Positions 1 to 7,111 of a DNA stretch of 12,498 nt are shown here, piece after piece. Positions within the stretch are counted from its first letter, which is position 1, and each line of letters begins with the position of its first letter. The stretch covers positions 1 to 12,498 of the forward strand of contig JAURAE010000035.1 of the NCBI GenBank assembly GCA_030829675.1, read 5' to 3'. A program made the position numbers and the translations under genes. The notes beneath the pieces were generated by a model. The model had not been told where the DNA came from. It did no database searches and saw only the letters and a program-made list of their open reading frames with translations. This DNA is from Schleiferiaceae bacterium. GTDB lineage: Bacteria > Bacteroidota > Bacteroidia > Flavobacteriales > Schleiferiaceae.

Positions 1-629
1 GCACGGTGCTCGGATAAAAAACTCGTATAGCGACCTTCTTCCAAGGCCTTGTAATAGATCTCGACGGCATAATCTGTGGTTCCGCCGCCCGGTTGAGATT
101 TCCAAGAAATGAGTCCAGGGTAGCGGATGGAACGAACGTCCACGCCGTACTTATTGAAGTAGTATTCACACCAACGCTCGCCAGCAAGTTTGGAGATGCC
201 GTAGACCGTCGAGGGCTCCATAATGGTTTGCTGCGGGGTGTGATCCTTGGGAGTAGTCGGTCCAAAAACGGCAATGGAGCTGGGCCAAAAGATCTTTTGA
301 ATCACCCCTTCACGGGCAAGTTCGAGGACATGGAGCAGGCTTTGCATGTTTAGGTCCCAAGCCTTCATCGGGAATTTCTCCCCGGTAGCGCTGAGCATGG
401 CCACGAGGTGGTATACGGTGTGCACCTTGTATTGCTCACATACCGTGCGCAGGGCATCAGCATCGCTGGCGTCTAGAATTTCAAAAGGGCCGTCTTGTAA
501 TTCGGCTAGGTCGCTGCGACGAATGTCTGAGGCAACGATCTGGTCGGTGCCGTATTTATCGCGTAGTGCGAGGGTTAATTCGGTGCCAATTTGGCCACAG
601 GCGCCGAGAATTAAAATGGTTCCGCTCAT
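1..629 (-). CDS. tdh: L-threonine 3-dehydrogenase, SDR (epimerase-like) type, 3' end missing
   Basis: The reading frame starts at an ATG on the minus strand and runs off the left edge, giving 209 residues. It is an extended short-chain dehydrogenase. The Rossmann glycine motif GACGQIG lies at residues 9-15, an acidic Asp at the end of strand 2 (ASDIR, about 33-37) suits NAD binding, PSS lies at 116-118, and the YxxxK catalytic pair is Y143/K147 (STVYGISK). The blocks WPSSIAVFGPTTPK, RYPGLISW and GGGTTDYAV closely resemble the NAD-dependent L-threonine dehydrogenase described from flavobacteria (from memory). That enzyme oxidises threonine to 2-amino-3-ketobutyrate in the cytoplasm, and Kbl then cleaves the product to glycine and acetyl-CoA. 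The missing part would be the C-terminal substrate domain, roughly 100 residues by family length. A UDP-sugar epimerase is the main alternative and is less likely given these blocks. The gene is divergent from trhO. Confidence 0.88.
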   Translation of the reverse strand, partial: MSGTILILGACGQIGTELTLALRDKYGTDQIVASDIRRSDLAELQDGPFEILDASDADALRTVCEQYKVHTVYHLVAMLSATGEKFPMKAWDLNMQSLLHVLELAREGVIQKIFWPSSIAVFGPTTPKDHTPQQTIMEPSTVYGISKLAGERWCEYYFNKYGVDVRSIRYPGLISWKSQPGGGTTDYAVEIYYKALEEGRYTSFLSEHR

Positions 630-652
630 GTTCTGTGATGATAATGATCAGA

Positions 653-682
653 TTTGGGTCGCTCAAAGATAACTTATCTTTG
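653..682 (+). promoter_or_regulatory. Putative promoter for trhO, Bacteroidetes type
   Basis: TTTG at 653-656 and TATCTTTG at 675-682 are 18 nt apart. This fits the Bacteroidetes promoter pattern (TTTG, about 19 nt, TAnnTTTG), and the -7 element is an exact match. The predicted transcription start is near 686-688, leaving a leader of about 15 nt before the ATG at 702. No Shine-Dalgarno sequence is visible. Confidence 0.6.
664..682. repeat. Perfect 9-bp inverted repeat with 1-nt centre between tdh and trhO
   Basis: CAAAGATAA, a single C, then TTATCTTTG form a perfect inverted repeat. Each arm contains TATCTTTG, a full -7 promoter element, so the palindrome places promoters for the two divergent genes back to back. 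The arms are AT-rich and no T-run follows, so it is not a typical intrinsic terminator. Confidence 0.8.
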
Positions 683-691
683 CCCTACAAA
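664..691 (-). promoter_or_regulatory. Putative promoter for tdh, Bacteroidetes type
   Basis: Read on the minus strand, TATCTTTG (664-671) matches the Bacteroidetes -7 consensus TAnnTTTG exactly. A TTTG at 688-691, 16 nt upstream, could serve as the -33 element, although this spacing is shorter than the usual 19 or so. Transcription would start near 660, about 30 nt before the ATG at 629. The -7 element is one arm of a palindrome shared with the trhO promoter. Confidence 0.5.
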
Positions 692-701
692 TTAAGACCC
701 C

Positions 702-1763
702 ATGGATCCAAATTCAGGAAAACGCACATTGGCGAATAAGTTTAGTCGAGAGCAGCTCTTGGCAAAATTGGAAGCGGAAACCTTTGAACGTAAAACACTC
801 TCGTTTTACAAATACGTCATCATTGAAGATCCCAAAGCGCTACGCGACGAGCTCTTTGCGCAATGGAGCGAGTGGGACTGTCTCGGCCGTATTTATGTGA
901 GCCGCGAGGGCATCAATGCCCAAATGAATGTACCTGCCCACCACTGGAACGCTTTTGAGCAATACGTTCACGGCATGGACTACTTTAGGGACGTACCGTT
1001 CAAAATGGCTGTGACCGATAAAACCAACGGTAAGTCTTTCCTCAAGCTCATCATCAAGGTGCGCGACCAAATCGTGGCCGACGGGCTTCAACCAGAAGAT
1101 TACGACGTGACCGACGTAGGCGCCCATCTCACCGCGAAAGATTGGAACGACGCCATCGAAAATCACGACCCTGTTATCGTGGACATGCGCAATCACTATG
1201 AAAGCGAGATCGGTCACTTTGAAGGCGCCATCCTACCGGAAGCCGAAACCTTCCGCGAAGAACTACCCATGGTCCTAGAAAAACTCAAAGGCCAAGAGGA
1301 CCGCAAGATCTTGCTGTACTGTACCGGTGGAATTCGTTGTGAGAAGACCTCTGCCTACCTCAAGCACCATGGCTTTAAAGATGTGAACCAACTTCACGGC
1401 GGCATCATCGATTATGCCCGCCAAATAGATGAGGAAGCATTGCCGAATAAATTCCACGGCATCAACTTCGTGTTCGACGAGCGTCTTGGGGAATGCATCT
1501 CAGACGAGATCATCTCAGAATGCCACCAGTGTGGCCAACCTTCGGCTACGCACGTGAACTGTGCGAACAAGGCTTGTAACCTCCTCTTTATACAGTGTGA
1601 GGAATGTGCTGCGAAAAACGAAGGGTGCTGTACGCCGCAATGTGTGGAAGTTATCCACCTGCCCGAAGAAGAGCAAGCAGAAATTCGTCGAAAGGCTAAG
1701 GAGACCAAAAGATTTCACAGACATACCAAAGTTGATTTGCGAAATGCCTTTTCGCAGCAGTAA
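702..1763 (+). CDS. trhO: tRNA uridine(34) hydroxylase TrhO (UPF0176, rhodanese-related)
   Basis: The 353-residue product has the standard TrhO/YceA layout. Residues 33-125 form the N-terminal acylphosphatase-like UPF0176 domain (FYKYVIIEDP, IYVSREGINAQ). A rhodanese domain at about 150-243 carries the active loop CTGGIRC (C207-C213). A cysteine-rich C-terminal domain at about 264-320 (CHQCG, NCANKACNLLFIQC, CC, C) may bind metal or be redox active. TrhO proteins hydroxylate U34 of certain tRNAs to 5-hydroxyuridine, using oxygen and not prephenate; the basic tail (RRKAKETKRFHRHTK, about 329-343) would suit RNA contact. The start is the first ATG after a good promoter and keeps the known N-terminus. 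The carboxylase gene follows after 33 nt with no terminator, so co-transcription is possible. Length and motifs look complete. Confidence 0.93.
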   Translation: MDPNSGKRTLANKFSREQLLAKLEAETFERKTLSFYKYVIIEDPKALRDELFAQWSEWDCLGRIYVSREGINAQMNVPAHHWNAFEQYVHGMDYFRDVPFKMAVTDKTNGKSFLKLIIKVRDQIVADGLQPEDYDVTDVGAHLTAKDWNDAIENHDPVIVDMRNHYESEIGHFEGAILPEAETFREELPMVLEKLKGQEDRKILLYCTGGIRCEKTSAYLKHHGFKDVNQLHGGIIDYARQIDEEALPNKFHGINFVFDERLGECISDEIISECHQCGQPSATHVNCANKACNLLFIQCEECAAKNEGCCTPQCVEVIHLPEEEQAEIRRKAKETKRFHRHTKVDLRNAFSQQ

Positions 1764-1796
1764 CTTAACCACAGAAACAACAGACACAGAACCACC

Positions 1797-3338
1797 ATGC
1801 AAGATAAAAGAGACGAACTGTCGCGACTACGGGAAGAGAGTACCAAGGGCGGCGGTGAGAAACGCATAGAAGCCCAGCACGCAAAGGGGAAATTGACCGC
1901 TCGCGAGCGCATTCACTTTCTTCTCGATGAAGGGAGTTTCCAAGAGATGGGCGCCCTGGTCACTCACCGAAGTAACCTTTTCGGATTGGATAAACAGAAG
2001 ATTTTAGGCGACGGAGTGGTCACCGGTTACGGGACTGTGAATGGCCGTTTGACCTATGTGTATGCGCAAGACTTTACGGTGTTGGGCGGTTCTCTAGCCG
2101 AAGCTCATGCCGAGAAGATTGTGAAAATCATGGAGCTCGCAATGAAGACGGGTGCGCCGGTGTTCGGTTTGAACGATAGTGGTGGTGCGCGCATTCAAGA
2201 AGGCGTAGTATCCCTTGGCGGGTACAGCGACATCTTTTACCGCAACGTTCAAGCCTCAGGAGTCATTCCCCAATTATCTGCTATGATGGGCCCTTGTGCC
2301 GGCGGTGCTGTGTATTCGCCTGCCTTGACAGATTTTATCATGATGGTAGAAGATACCTCGTACATGTTTGTGACGGGCCCGAATGTGGTGAAAACTGTGA
2401 CCCACGAGGAGGTGACTTCAGAGGAATTGGGCGGTGCTAGTACCCACGCCACCAAAAGCGGTGTGACGCATTTTACCTACCCCAATGAAGTAGCCTTGAT
2501 CAATGGTCTCAAGCGATTGTTGAGCTACCTCCCGCAAAACTGTGACGAGGAGCCGCCGGTATTGGCTTACGAGCCGGGCGATGAAATGCGCATGGGGCTG
2601 AAGGACATCATACCGGACAATCCGAACCAGCCTTATGATATTAAGGAGGTCATTGCTGATATCGTCGATACCGATTCCTTCCATGAAGTCCACCGCGACT
2701 TTGCTGAAAACATTGTGGTCGGCTTCGCCCGACTGGCAGGAAAGAGCATTGGTATAGTGGCGAATCAACCCGCCTACCTCGCTGGAGTACTAGACATTCA
2801 CGCTTCCACTAAGGGTGCGCGATTCGTTAGATTCTGTGATGCCTTCAACATTCCACTATTAGTTCTAGAGGATGTGCCTGGGTTCTTGCCGGGTACGGAC
2901 CAAGAATGGAACGGCATCATTACCAATGGCGCCAAACTCTTGTATGCCTTTAGTGAAGCCACCGTACCTAGAATTACGGTGATCACGCGCAAGGCCTATG
3001 GCGGTGCTTACTGTGTGATGAACTCGAAGCAGATCGGGGCGGACATGAACTTTGCTTGGCCGACCGCGGAAATCGCGGTGATGGGTGCCAAGGGGGCCTC
3101 AGAAATTATTTTCCGCAAGGAGATTGCCGAAGCGGAGGATTCAGGGGCCAAGTTGCTGCAGAAGGAGGCCGAATACGCCGAAGCTTTTGCCAATCCATAT
3201 CGCGCAGCACACCGCGGGTATGTGGATGAGGTCATTCTCCCTGAAGAAACCCGTGAGCGCTTGATTCGCGCCTTCGCTATGTTGGAAAACAAGGCAGTGA
3301 AACTTCCTAGAAAGAAACACGGAAACCTCCCGCTCTAA
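1797..3338 (+). CDS. Acyl-CoA carboxylase beta subunit (carboxyltransferase; propionyl-CoA carboxylase-like)
   Basis: The 513-residue protein has the two crotonase-like halves of the carboxyltransferase family. The N half carries GGARIQEG (129-136) and GPCAGGAVYSPAL (165-177). The C half carries GFLPGTDQE (362-370), RKAYGGAYCVM (398-408) and NFAWPTAEIAVMGAKG (418-433). These glycine-rich turns form the oxyanion holes for the acyl-CoA carbonyl and for carboxybiotin. The enzyme moves CO2 from biotin to an acyl-CoA in the cytoplasm, most likely propionyl-CoA giving methylmalonyl-CoA. It needs a biotin carboxylase/biotin carrier partner, which is absent from this window. The residue after YGGAY is Cys406, not the Asp I recall for classic propionyl-CoA carboxylases, so the exact substrate is open (methylcrotonyl- or acetyl-CoA are alternatives). 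No Shine-Dalgarno is visible; the upstream 33 nt are A/C-rich. The stop overlaps the tatD start. Confidence 0.9.
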   Translation: MQDKRDELSRLREESTKGGGEKRIEAQHAKGKLTARERIHFLLDEGSFQEMGALVTHRSNLFGLDKQKILGDGVVTGYGTVNGRLTYVYAQDFTVLGGSLAEAHAEKIVKIMELAMKTGAPVFGLNDSGGARIQEGVVSLGGYSDIFYRNVQASGVIPQLSAMMGPCAGGAVYSPALTDFIMMVEDTSYMFVTGPNVVKTVTHEEVTSEELGGASTHATKSGVTHFTYPNEVALINGLKRLLSYLPQNCDEEPPVLAYEPGDEMRMGLKDIIPDNPNQPYDIKEVIADIVDTDSFHEVHRDFAENIVVGFARLAGKSIGIVANQPAYLAGVLDIHASTKGARFVRFCDAFNIPLLVLEDVPGFLPGTDQEWNGIITNGAKLLYAFSEATVPRITVITRKAYGGAYCVMNSKQIGADMNFAWPTAEIAVMGAKGASEIIFRKEIAEAEDSGAKLLQKEAEYAEAFANPYRAAHRGYVDEVILPEETRERLIRAFAMLENKAVKLPRKKHGNLPL

Positions 3339-4120
3339 TGTGGATTGATACCCATTGTCATTTGTATGATAGCTCTTTGGTGGAGCGTCAGCAGGAGGTG
3401 CAGCAGCGCGCCTTGGACGCGGGCATTCACGAAATTCTGTTGCCGAATATCGACGTGCACAGTGTGCCTAAAATGAAGGAGGCAGTAGACCAATTTCCCG
3501 AGCTCACCGTCCGCCAAATGATAGGATTGCATCCCTGTTATGTGAAGGAGGATTACAAAAGCCAATTGGACACCCTAAAAGCCGCTTACGAATCTGAACC
3601 GGATCGATTTTGTGCAGTGGGTGAGATAGGTTTGGACCTGTATTGGGACAAAACCACCTTGGACATTCAGATTGATGCACTCAATACCCAGATGGATTGG
3701 AGTGTCGAATGGAACCTGCCCATCGCCCTGCACGTGCGAAGCAGTTTCAAGGAACTATTCCCAGTCCTCGAGGCAGCGCAGGAGCGCCATGGAGGAAAGC
3801 TTCGTGGGGTTTTTCATTGCTTTAGCGGCGGGAAGAAACAAATCAATCGAGCCTTGCGCTTGGGCGAGTTTTACTTCGGCCTCGGAGGGGTCATTACCTA
3901 CAATCGCAGTGCAACTGACCCTGTGGTGCGTGCCATTCCGCAGGATAGAATCTTACTGGAAACGGACGCGCCGTATTTGACTCCAACCTCGTTCAAAGGG
4001 CAGAAAAATGAGCCGGCCTTCATGGCTGAGGTGGCCCAAACGGTGGCGGAGATTTTGGACATGGACGGAGCGGAATTGGCCCCAAAACTTGCCGTAAATA
4101 CTCGTAACTTGTTTGGATAG
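3338..4120 (+). CDS. tatD: TatD family metal-dependent DNase/hydrolase
   Basis: The 260-residue protein is a complete TatD-type TIM-barrel amidohydrolase. Visible metal ligands are HxH at H6/H8 (DTHCHLYD), E96 (AVGEIGLD), H132 (LHVRS), H160 (VFHCFSGG) and D210 (LLETDAPYL). Family members are Mg-dependent 3'-5' exonucleases or deoxyribonucleases linked to DNA repair or degradation of DNA fragments; the exact substrate here cannot be read from the sequence. The ATG overlaps the preceding carboxylase stop in a TAATG arrangement, which suggests translational coupling. The asparaginase gene begins about 1 nt after its stop. Length is normal and all key residues are present. Confidence 0.93.
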   Translation: MWIDTHCHLYDSSLVERQQEVQQRALDAGIHEILLPNIDVHSVPKMKEAVDQFPELTVRQMIGLHPCYVKEDYKSQLDTLKAAYESEPDRFCAVGEIGLDLYWDKTTLDIQIDALNTQMDWSVEWNLPIALHVRSSFKELFPVLEAAQERHGGKLRGVFHCFSGGKKQINRALRLGEFYFGLGGVITYNRSATDPVVRAIPQDRILLETDAPYLTPTSFKGQKNEPAFMAEVAQTVAEILDMDGAELAPKLAVNTRNLFG

Positions 4121-4121
4121 T

Positions 4122-5126
4122 ATGCGAAAGATTTGCCTCATATACACCGGCGGTACCATCGGGATGAAACAGAATCCAAACGGCAAATTGGCGCCGGTAG
4201 ATTTCGATCAGCTGCGTGCGTCCATTCCCGCATTAGCGCTGCTGCCTATTGAGCTGGATGTAGTGACCGTGGACAAGCCGGTGGACAGCTCTGAGATGCA
4301 GCCGGAGGGTTGGATAGATTTGGTCGAGCGCATTGAAAAGCATTACCAGGATTACGATGGATTCGTGCTCTTGCATGGCACCGACACGATGGCCTATACC
4401 GCTAGTGCGTTGAGTTTTTTGATTCAAGGCTTGAAAAAACCGATCATTATCACTGGATCGCAATTGCCGGTAGGAGTGTTGCGTACTGATGCCACAGAGA
4501 ACCTGCTCAGTGCCTTGGAGTTTGCTGCGATGGAGTGCGATGGGGAGGCACTCATACAAGAGGTCTGTATCTACTTCGAATACAAATTATACCGGGGCAA
4601 TCGGGCGTATAAGCGTTCATCCAATGAGTTTGATGCCTTTAGTTCGCCCAATTATCCTGCCTTGGCGGAAAGCGGCGTGCGCATGAGCGTATACGATGAG
4701 TTGTTGTGGAAACCTGTGGAATCTGTGCTTCGGTTCCAGAAACAAGTGGATGCCTCCGTGGGCGTCGTGACATTGTATCCTGGTCTAGATTTCACAAAAG
4801 TGCCGGTATCGGAGAATTGGAAAGTGGTCTTATTGCGCACTTTTGGCGCCGGAAATGCACCAAATACTCCTGCGTTTATCGATTTTTTACAGCGCTGCGA
4901 GGAGGGTGGCGTTCAGATCATCAATACCTCACAATGTGTGAGCGGTCGAATTGTACCCGGATTGTACGACAGTTCATCGGCTCTAGAGCAATTTAACACG
5001 TTGAGCGCCAAGGATATGACTTTTGAGAGCGCCTTGGTAAAAGCCATGGTGTTGTTGGGGCAGAATTTGGGTCGAGATGAATTTGCCGTTAAGTTTTCCG
5101 AGAGTCTGTCCGGAGAATGTGCTTAG
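4122..5126 (+). CDS. ansA: Type I (cytoplasmic) L-asparaginase
   Basis: The 334-residue enzyme hydrolyses L-asparagine to aspartate and ammonia. The first catalytic motif is YTGGTIGM (Thr12 from the ATG), and the second is LLHGTDTM (T87/D88). ITGSQLPVG (110-118) and RGNRAYKRSSNEFDAF are typical of the bacterial type I group. There is no signal peptide, which agrees with a cytoplasmic enzyme. I chose the ATG at 4122, one base after the tatD stop, because it gives the usual short N-terminus MRKICLIYTGG. An in-frame TTG at 4113 would add three residues and overlap tatD by 8 nt. The gene is probably the last of the trhO-carboxylase-tatD-ansA run, although no clear terminator follows. Confidence 0.93.
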   Translation: MRKICLIYTGGTIGMKQNPNGKLAPVDFDQLRASIPALALLPIELDVVTVDKPVDSSEMQPEGWIDLVERIEKHYQDYDGFVLLHGTDTMAYTASALSFLIQGLKKPIIITGSQLPVGVLRTDATENLLSALEFAAMECDGEALIQEVCIYFEYKLYRGNRAYKRSSNEFDAFSSPNYPALAESGVRMSVYDELLWKPVESVLRFQKQVDASVGVVTLYPGLDFTKVPVSENWKVVLLRTFGAGNAPNTPAFIDFLQRCEEGGVQIINTSQCVSGRIVPGLYDSSSALEQFNTLSAKDMTFESALVKAMVLLGQNLGRDEFAVKFSESLSGECA

Positions 5127-5235
5127 TGCACTCAGAACATCATTTTTTTGTATTTTCGGCCTCGCATGTTTGGGTGTAATGTTATCGACGCAATCATGCA
5201 TAACTCTAAACATTTGTATTTAAACAATTAGAAAA
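5127..5235 (+). promoter_or_regulatory. Intergenic leader and probable promoter region of the exbB operon
   Basis: This 109-nt gap before exbB is AT-rich and most likely holds the operon promoter. No exact TAnnTTTG is present. One-mismatch candidates are TATTTTCG (5150-5157), CATGTTTG (5165-5172, with TTTG at 5146-5149 only 15 nt upstream) and AACATTTG (5209-5216). The last bases before the ATG are A-rich (attagaaaa), a common Bacteroidetes translation-start context. Which element is used cannot be decided from sequence alone. Confidence 0.35.
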
Positions 5236-6105
5236 ATGAAAAAAGCACTCTCTTTGCTTGCTATCGTTGCCCTTTCATTGGGTACCGTTAACGCCTATGC
5301 TCAGGAAGATATGGCGGCTACAGAAGAAGTAGCAGAAACTGCTGCTACTGAAACTATGGATTCTGCTGATGCAGCTGTTGATTCTGCTGCAGCTACTACA
5401 GATTCTGCCGCTACACAAGAAGAAGCTCCGGCTGAAGAAGCTGCTGTTGAAGAAGCACCAGCTGAAAAAGGATTCACCCAGATTTTGAAAGAAAAATTCA
5501 TCGAAGGTGGTGCATTCTTTATGTCGTTCGTATTGTTGGCCTTGGTTCTAGGTCTCGCATTGGTGATCGAGCGTATCATTTACTTGACTTTTGCTCAAAC
5601 TAACACTGAAAAATTGTTGGAAGAAGTGGAAGGTGCGTTGAACAACGGTGGTGTTGAAGCTGCTAAAGAAGTTTGTCGCAACACTCGTGGTCCAGTAGCA
5701 ACTATCTTCTTCGAAGGTTTGGATCACTACGACGAAGGCTTGGATATGGTAGATAAGTCTATCATGAGCGTAGGTTCTGTAGAAAACGGAAAATTGGAGA
5801 AAGGTGTTTCTTGGATTTCTTTGTTCATCGCTTTGGCTCCGATGCTTGGTTTCATGGGTACGGTAATCGGTATGATTGGTGCCTTTGATGCTATCGAAGC
5901 AGCGGGTGATATCAACCCTTCATTGGTAGCGGGTGGTATTAAAGTGGCACTTTTGACTACAGTATTTGGTTTGATCACTGCGATCATCCTTCAAATTTTC
6001 TACAACCTTATCGTAGCGATGATCGACGGTATTGTGATTAAGATGGAAGATGCTTCTATCTCTTTCATGGATATGTTGGTTGAGTACAACAAGAAAAACG
6101 CGTAA
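5236..6105 (+). CDS. exbB: MotA/TolQ/ExbB proton-channel family protein with signal peptide and Ala/Glu-rich extension
   Basis: The 289-residue protein starts with a signal peptide (MKKALSLLAIVALSLGTVNAYAQ, cut near residue 23). Residues about 24-78 are an Ala/Glu/Asp/Thr/Ser-rich, acidic, repeat-built segment that should lie in the periplasm. The ExbB/TolQ domain follows: helix 1 at about 94-117, a cytoplasmic part, helix 2 at about 193-218 with the conserved GFMGTVIGMIGAF, and helix 3 at about 236-264. In this family a pentamer around two ExbD helices forms a proton channel that powers TonB- or Tol-like energy transfer to the outer membrane. Codons are strongly biased (nearly all Gly are GGT), unlike the mixed use in the carboxylase gene, which suggests high expression. 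It heads a four-gene operon. Whether it serves TonB, Tol or another system is not shown. Confidence 0.92.
   Translation: MKKALSLLAIVALSLGTVNAYAQEDMAATEEVAETAATETMDSADAAVDSAAATTDSAATQEEAPAEEAAVEEAPAEKGFTQILKEKFIEGGAFFMSFVLLALVLGLALVIERIIYLTFAQTNTEKLLEEVEGALNNGGVEAAKEVCRNTRGPVATIFFEGLDHYDEGLDMVDKSIMSVGSVENGKLEKGVSWISLFIALAPMLGFMGTVIGMIGAFDAIEAAGDINPSLVAGGIKVALLTTVFGLITAIILQIFYNLIVAMIDGIVIKMEDASISFMDMLVEYNKKNA
5359..5421 (+). repeat. Three tandem 21-nt units encoding DSAxAxx in exbB
   Basis: GATTCTGC begins at 5359, 5380 and 5401, giving a 21-nt period. The encoded heptads are DSADAAV, DSAAATT and DSAATQE. They build the flexible segment after the ExbB signal peptide. The DNA copies are imperfect and remain in frame. 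Confidence 0.7.
5419..5466 (+). repeat. Direct repeat pair (18 nt, 30-nt period) encoding EEAPAE in exbB
   Basis: GAAGAAGCTCCGGCTGAA at 5419-5436 recurs at 5449-5466 with two silent changes. Both copies encode EEAPAE, in the context EEAPAEEAAV and then EEAPAEKGF. This acidic, Pro/Ala-rich segment sits just before the first ExbB channel helix. Confidence 0.7.
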
Positions 6106-6110
6106 TTCAG

Positions 6111-6518
6111 ATGCTTAGTAAACTTCCATTAATTGGACGTGTCCTAGGCATTGGGCTCGGTTTGGTAGGCGTGGTGCTTTTCATCATGGTTGCCGTAAAC
6201 GAGAACAACGCTCCTGGATTTGTGTCCTTCGGAATGATCTCTACCATTCTTGGTATTATCATTGCCGTATTGAGCTTTGTACTCGCCCTAGTTGTAAATC
6301 CTCAAGGTATTAAGGGTGTAGGTATAGGACTTGCTGCTATCCTAGTGATCGGTCTGATCTCTTGGTTCACGGCAGACGGTTCAGATTTTAATGAATATAA
6401 AGACGTTACAGAAGCCACGTCAAAAGCGTCTAGCGCAATGTTGACTTCGTTCTACATTTTGTTCTCAGGAGCAATTTTGGCCGTAGTATACTCGTTGGTT
6501 TCACGCGTAACTAAATAA
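6111..6518 (+). CDS. Small four-helix membrane protein of unknown function in the exbB-exbD operon
   Basis: I do not recognise a named family. The 135-residue product is mostly hydrophobic, with four likely transmembrane helices at about 11-28, 37-62, 68-87 and 107-131. A short polar, acidic loop (about 88-106, TADGSDFNEYKDVTEATSKAS) lies between helices 3 and 4. The first residues (MLSKLPLIGR) and the last (SRVTK) are basic, so the positive-inside rule places both ends in the cytoplasm and that loop in the periplasm. The ATG follows the exbB stop by 5 nt, and exbD begins 8 nt after its own stop, so it is surely in the operon. An accessory or assembly subunit of the ExbB/ExbD complex is a reasonable guess from position only. 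Confidence 0.85.
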   Translation: MLSKLPLIGRVLGIGLGLVGVVLFIMVAVNENNAPGFVSFGMISTILGIIIAVLSFVLALVVNPQGIKGVGIGLAAILVIGLISWFTADGSDFNEYKDVTEATSKASSAMLTSFYILFSGAILAVVYSLVSRVTK

Positions 6519-6526
6519 GGATCGTT

Positions 6527-7111
6527 ATGGCAAGAAATAAAAGAGCCATACCAGAAATCAACGCCGGATCGATGGCAGACATCGCTTTCTTGTTGTTGAT
6601 CTTTTATCTAGTAACCACTACCATGGATACGGATAAAGGGATTAACAGAAAGCTGCCTCCATTTGACGAGGAACTTGTTGAAGATCCACCTCCAATCAAG
6701 GAGCGCAACATCTTTACCGTATTAGTAAACTCAAACGACCAGTTGCTTGTAGAAGACGAATACTTACAGATTTCGGAACTACGTGCTAAGGCGATGGAGT
6801 TTATTGATAACAACGGTGATGGATCTTGTGAGTACTGTCAAGGATATAAGATTACGACTAGCTCGGATAATCCTGATAAGGCAGTAGTTTCCTTGCAGAA
6901 TGACCGCGGTACTTCCTACGGTATGTATGTAAAGGTTCAAAACGAACTGGTTGCAGCGTATGAAGACTTGCGTGAACGCTATGCTCAAGAGAAGTTTGGC
7001 CGTTCATACCGCAGCATGGATGAAGAAGAGGATAAAGAGATCTTGAAAGAAATCAAGTTGGCGTATCCACAGAAGATTTCTGAGGCTGAACCTTTAAATA
7101 TTGGTGGATAA
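6527..7111 (+). CDS. exbD: ExbD/TolR-like biopolymer transport protein, first copy
   Basis: The 194-residue protein has a short cytoplasmic N-terminus, one helix (about 17-32, MADIAFLLLIFYLVTT) and a long periplasmic domain, the ExbD/TolR topology. Asp18 at the start of the helix matches the protonatable Asp needed for proton-driven function. The periplasmic part contains KAVVSLQNDRGTSYGMYVKVQNELVAAY (about 118-145) and the tail YPQKISEAEPLNIGG. I associate these with Bacteroidetes ExbD homologues, from memory. An unusual CEYC motif lies at 101-104. An AAGGA sequence at 6517-6521, five bases before the ATG, is one of the few Shine-Dalgarno-like sites in the window. The stop overlaps the next start (TAATG), implying coupled synthesis of the two ExbD-like subunits. 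Confidence 0.9.
   Translation: MARNKRAIPEINAGSMADIAFLLLIFYLVTTTMDTDKGINRKLPPFDEELVEDPPPIKERNIFTVLVNSNDQLLVEDEYLQISELRAKAMEFIDNNGDGSCEYCQGYKITTSSDNPDKAVVSLQNDRGTSYGMYVKVQNELVAAYEDLRERYAQEKFGRSYRSMDEEEDKEILKEIKLAYPQKISEAEPLNIGG

Noticed and set aside
93..672. Two open frames on the plus strand opposite the threonine dehydrogenase gene
   Set aside because: They are antisense to a clearly recognised coding frame, have no recognisable domain, and their residue composition is not protein-like.
1544..1650. Cysteine-rich C-terminus of TrhO as a fused zinc-binding domain
   Set aside because: This segment is a normal part of many TrhO proteins and not a new fusion.
4113..4121. TTG start for asparaginase
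   Set aside because: The ATG at 4122 gives the usual N-terminus; TTG would add three residues and an 8-nt overlap without other support.
5117..5148. Possible terminator after ansA (GTGC/GCAC hairpin then T7)
   Set aside because: The stem is only 4 bp and the T-run is about a dozen bases away, so it lacks terminator geometry.
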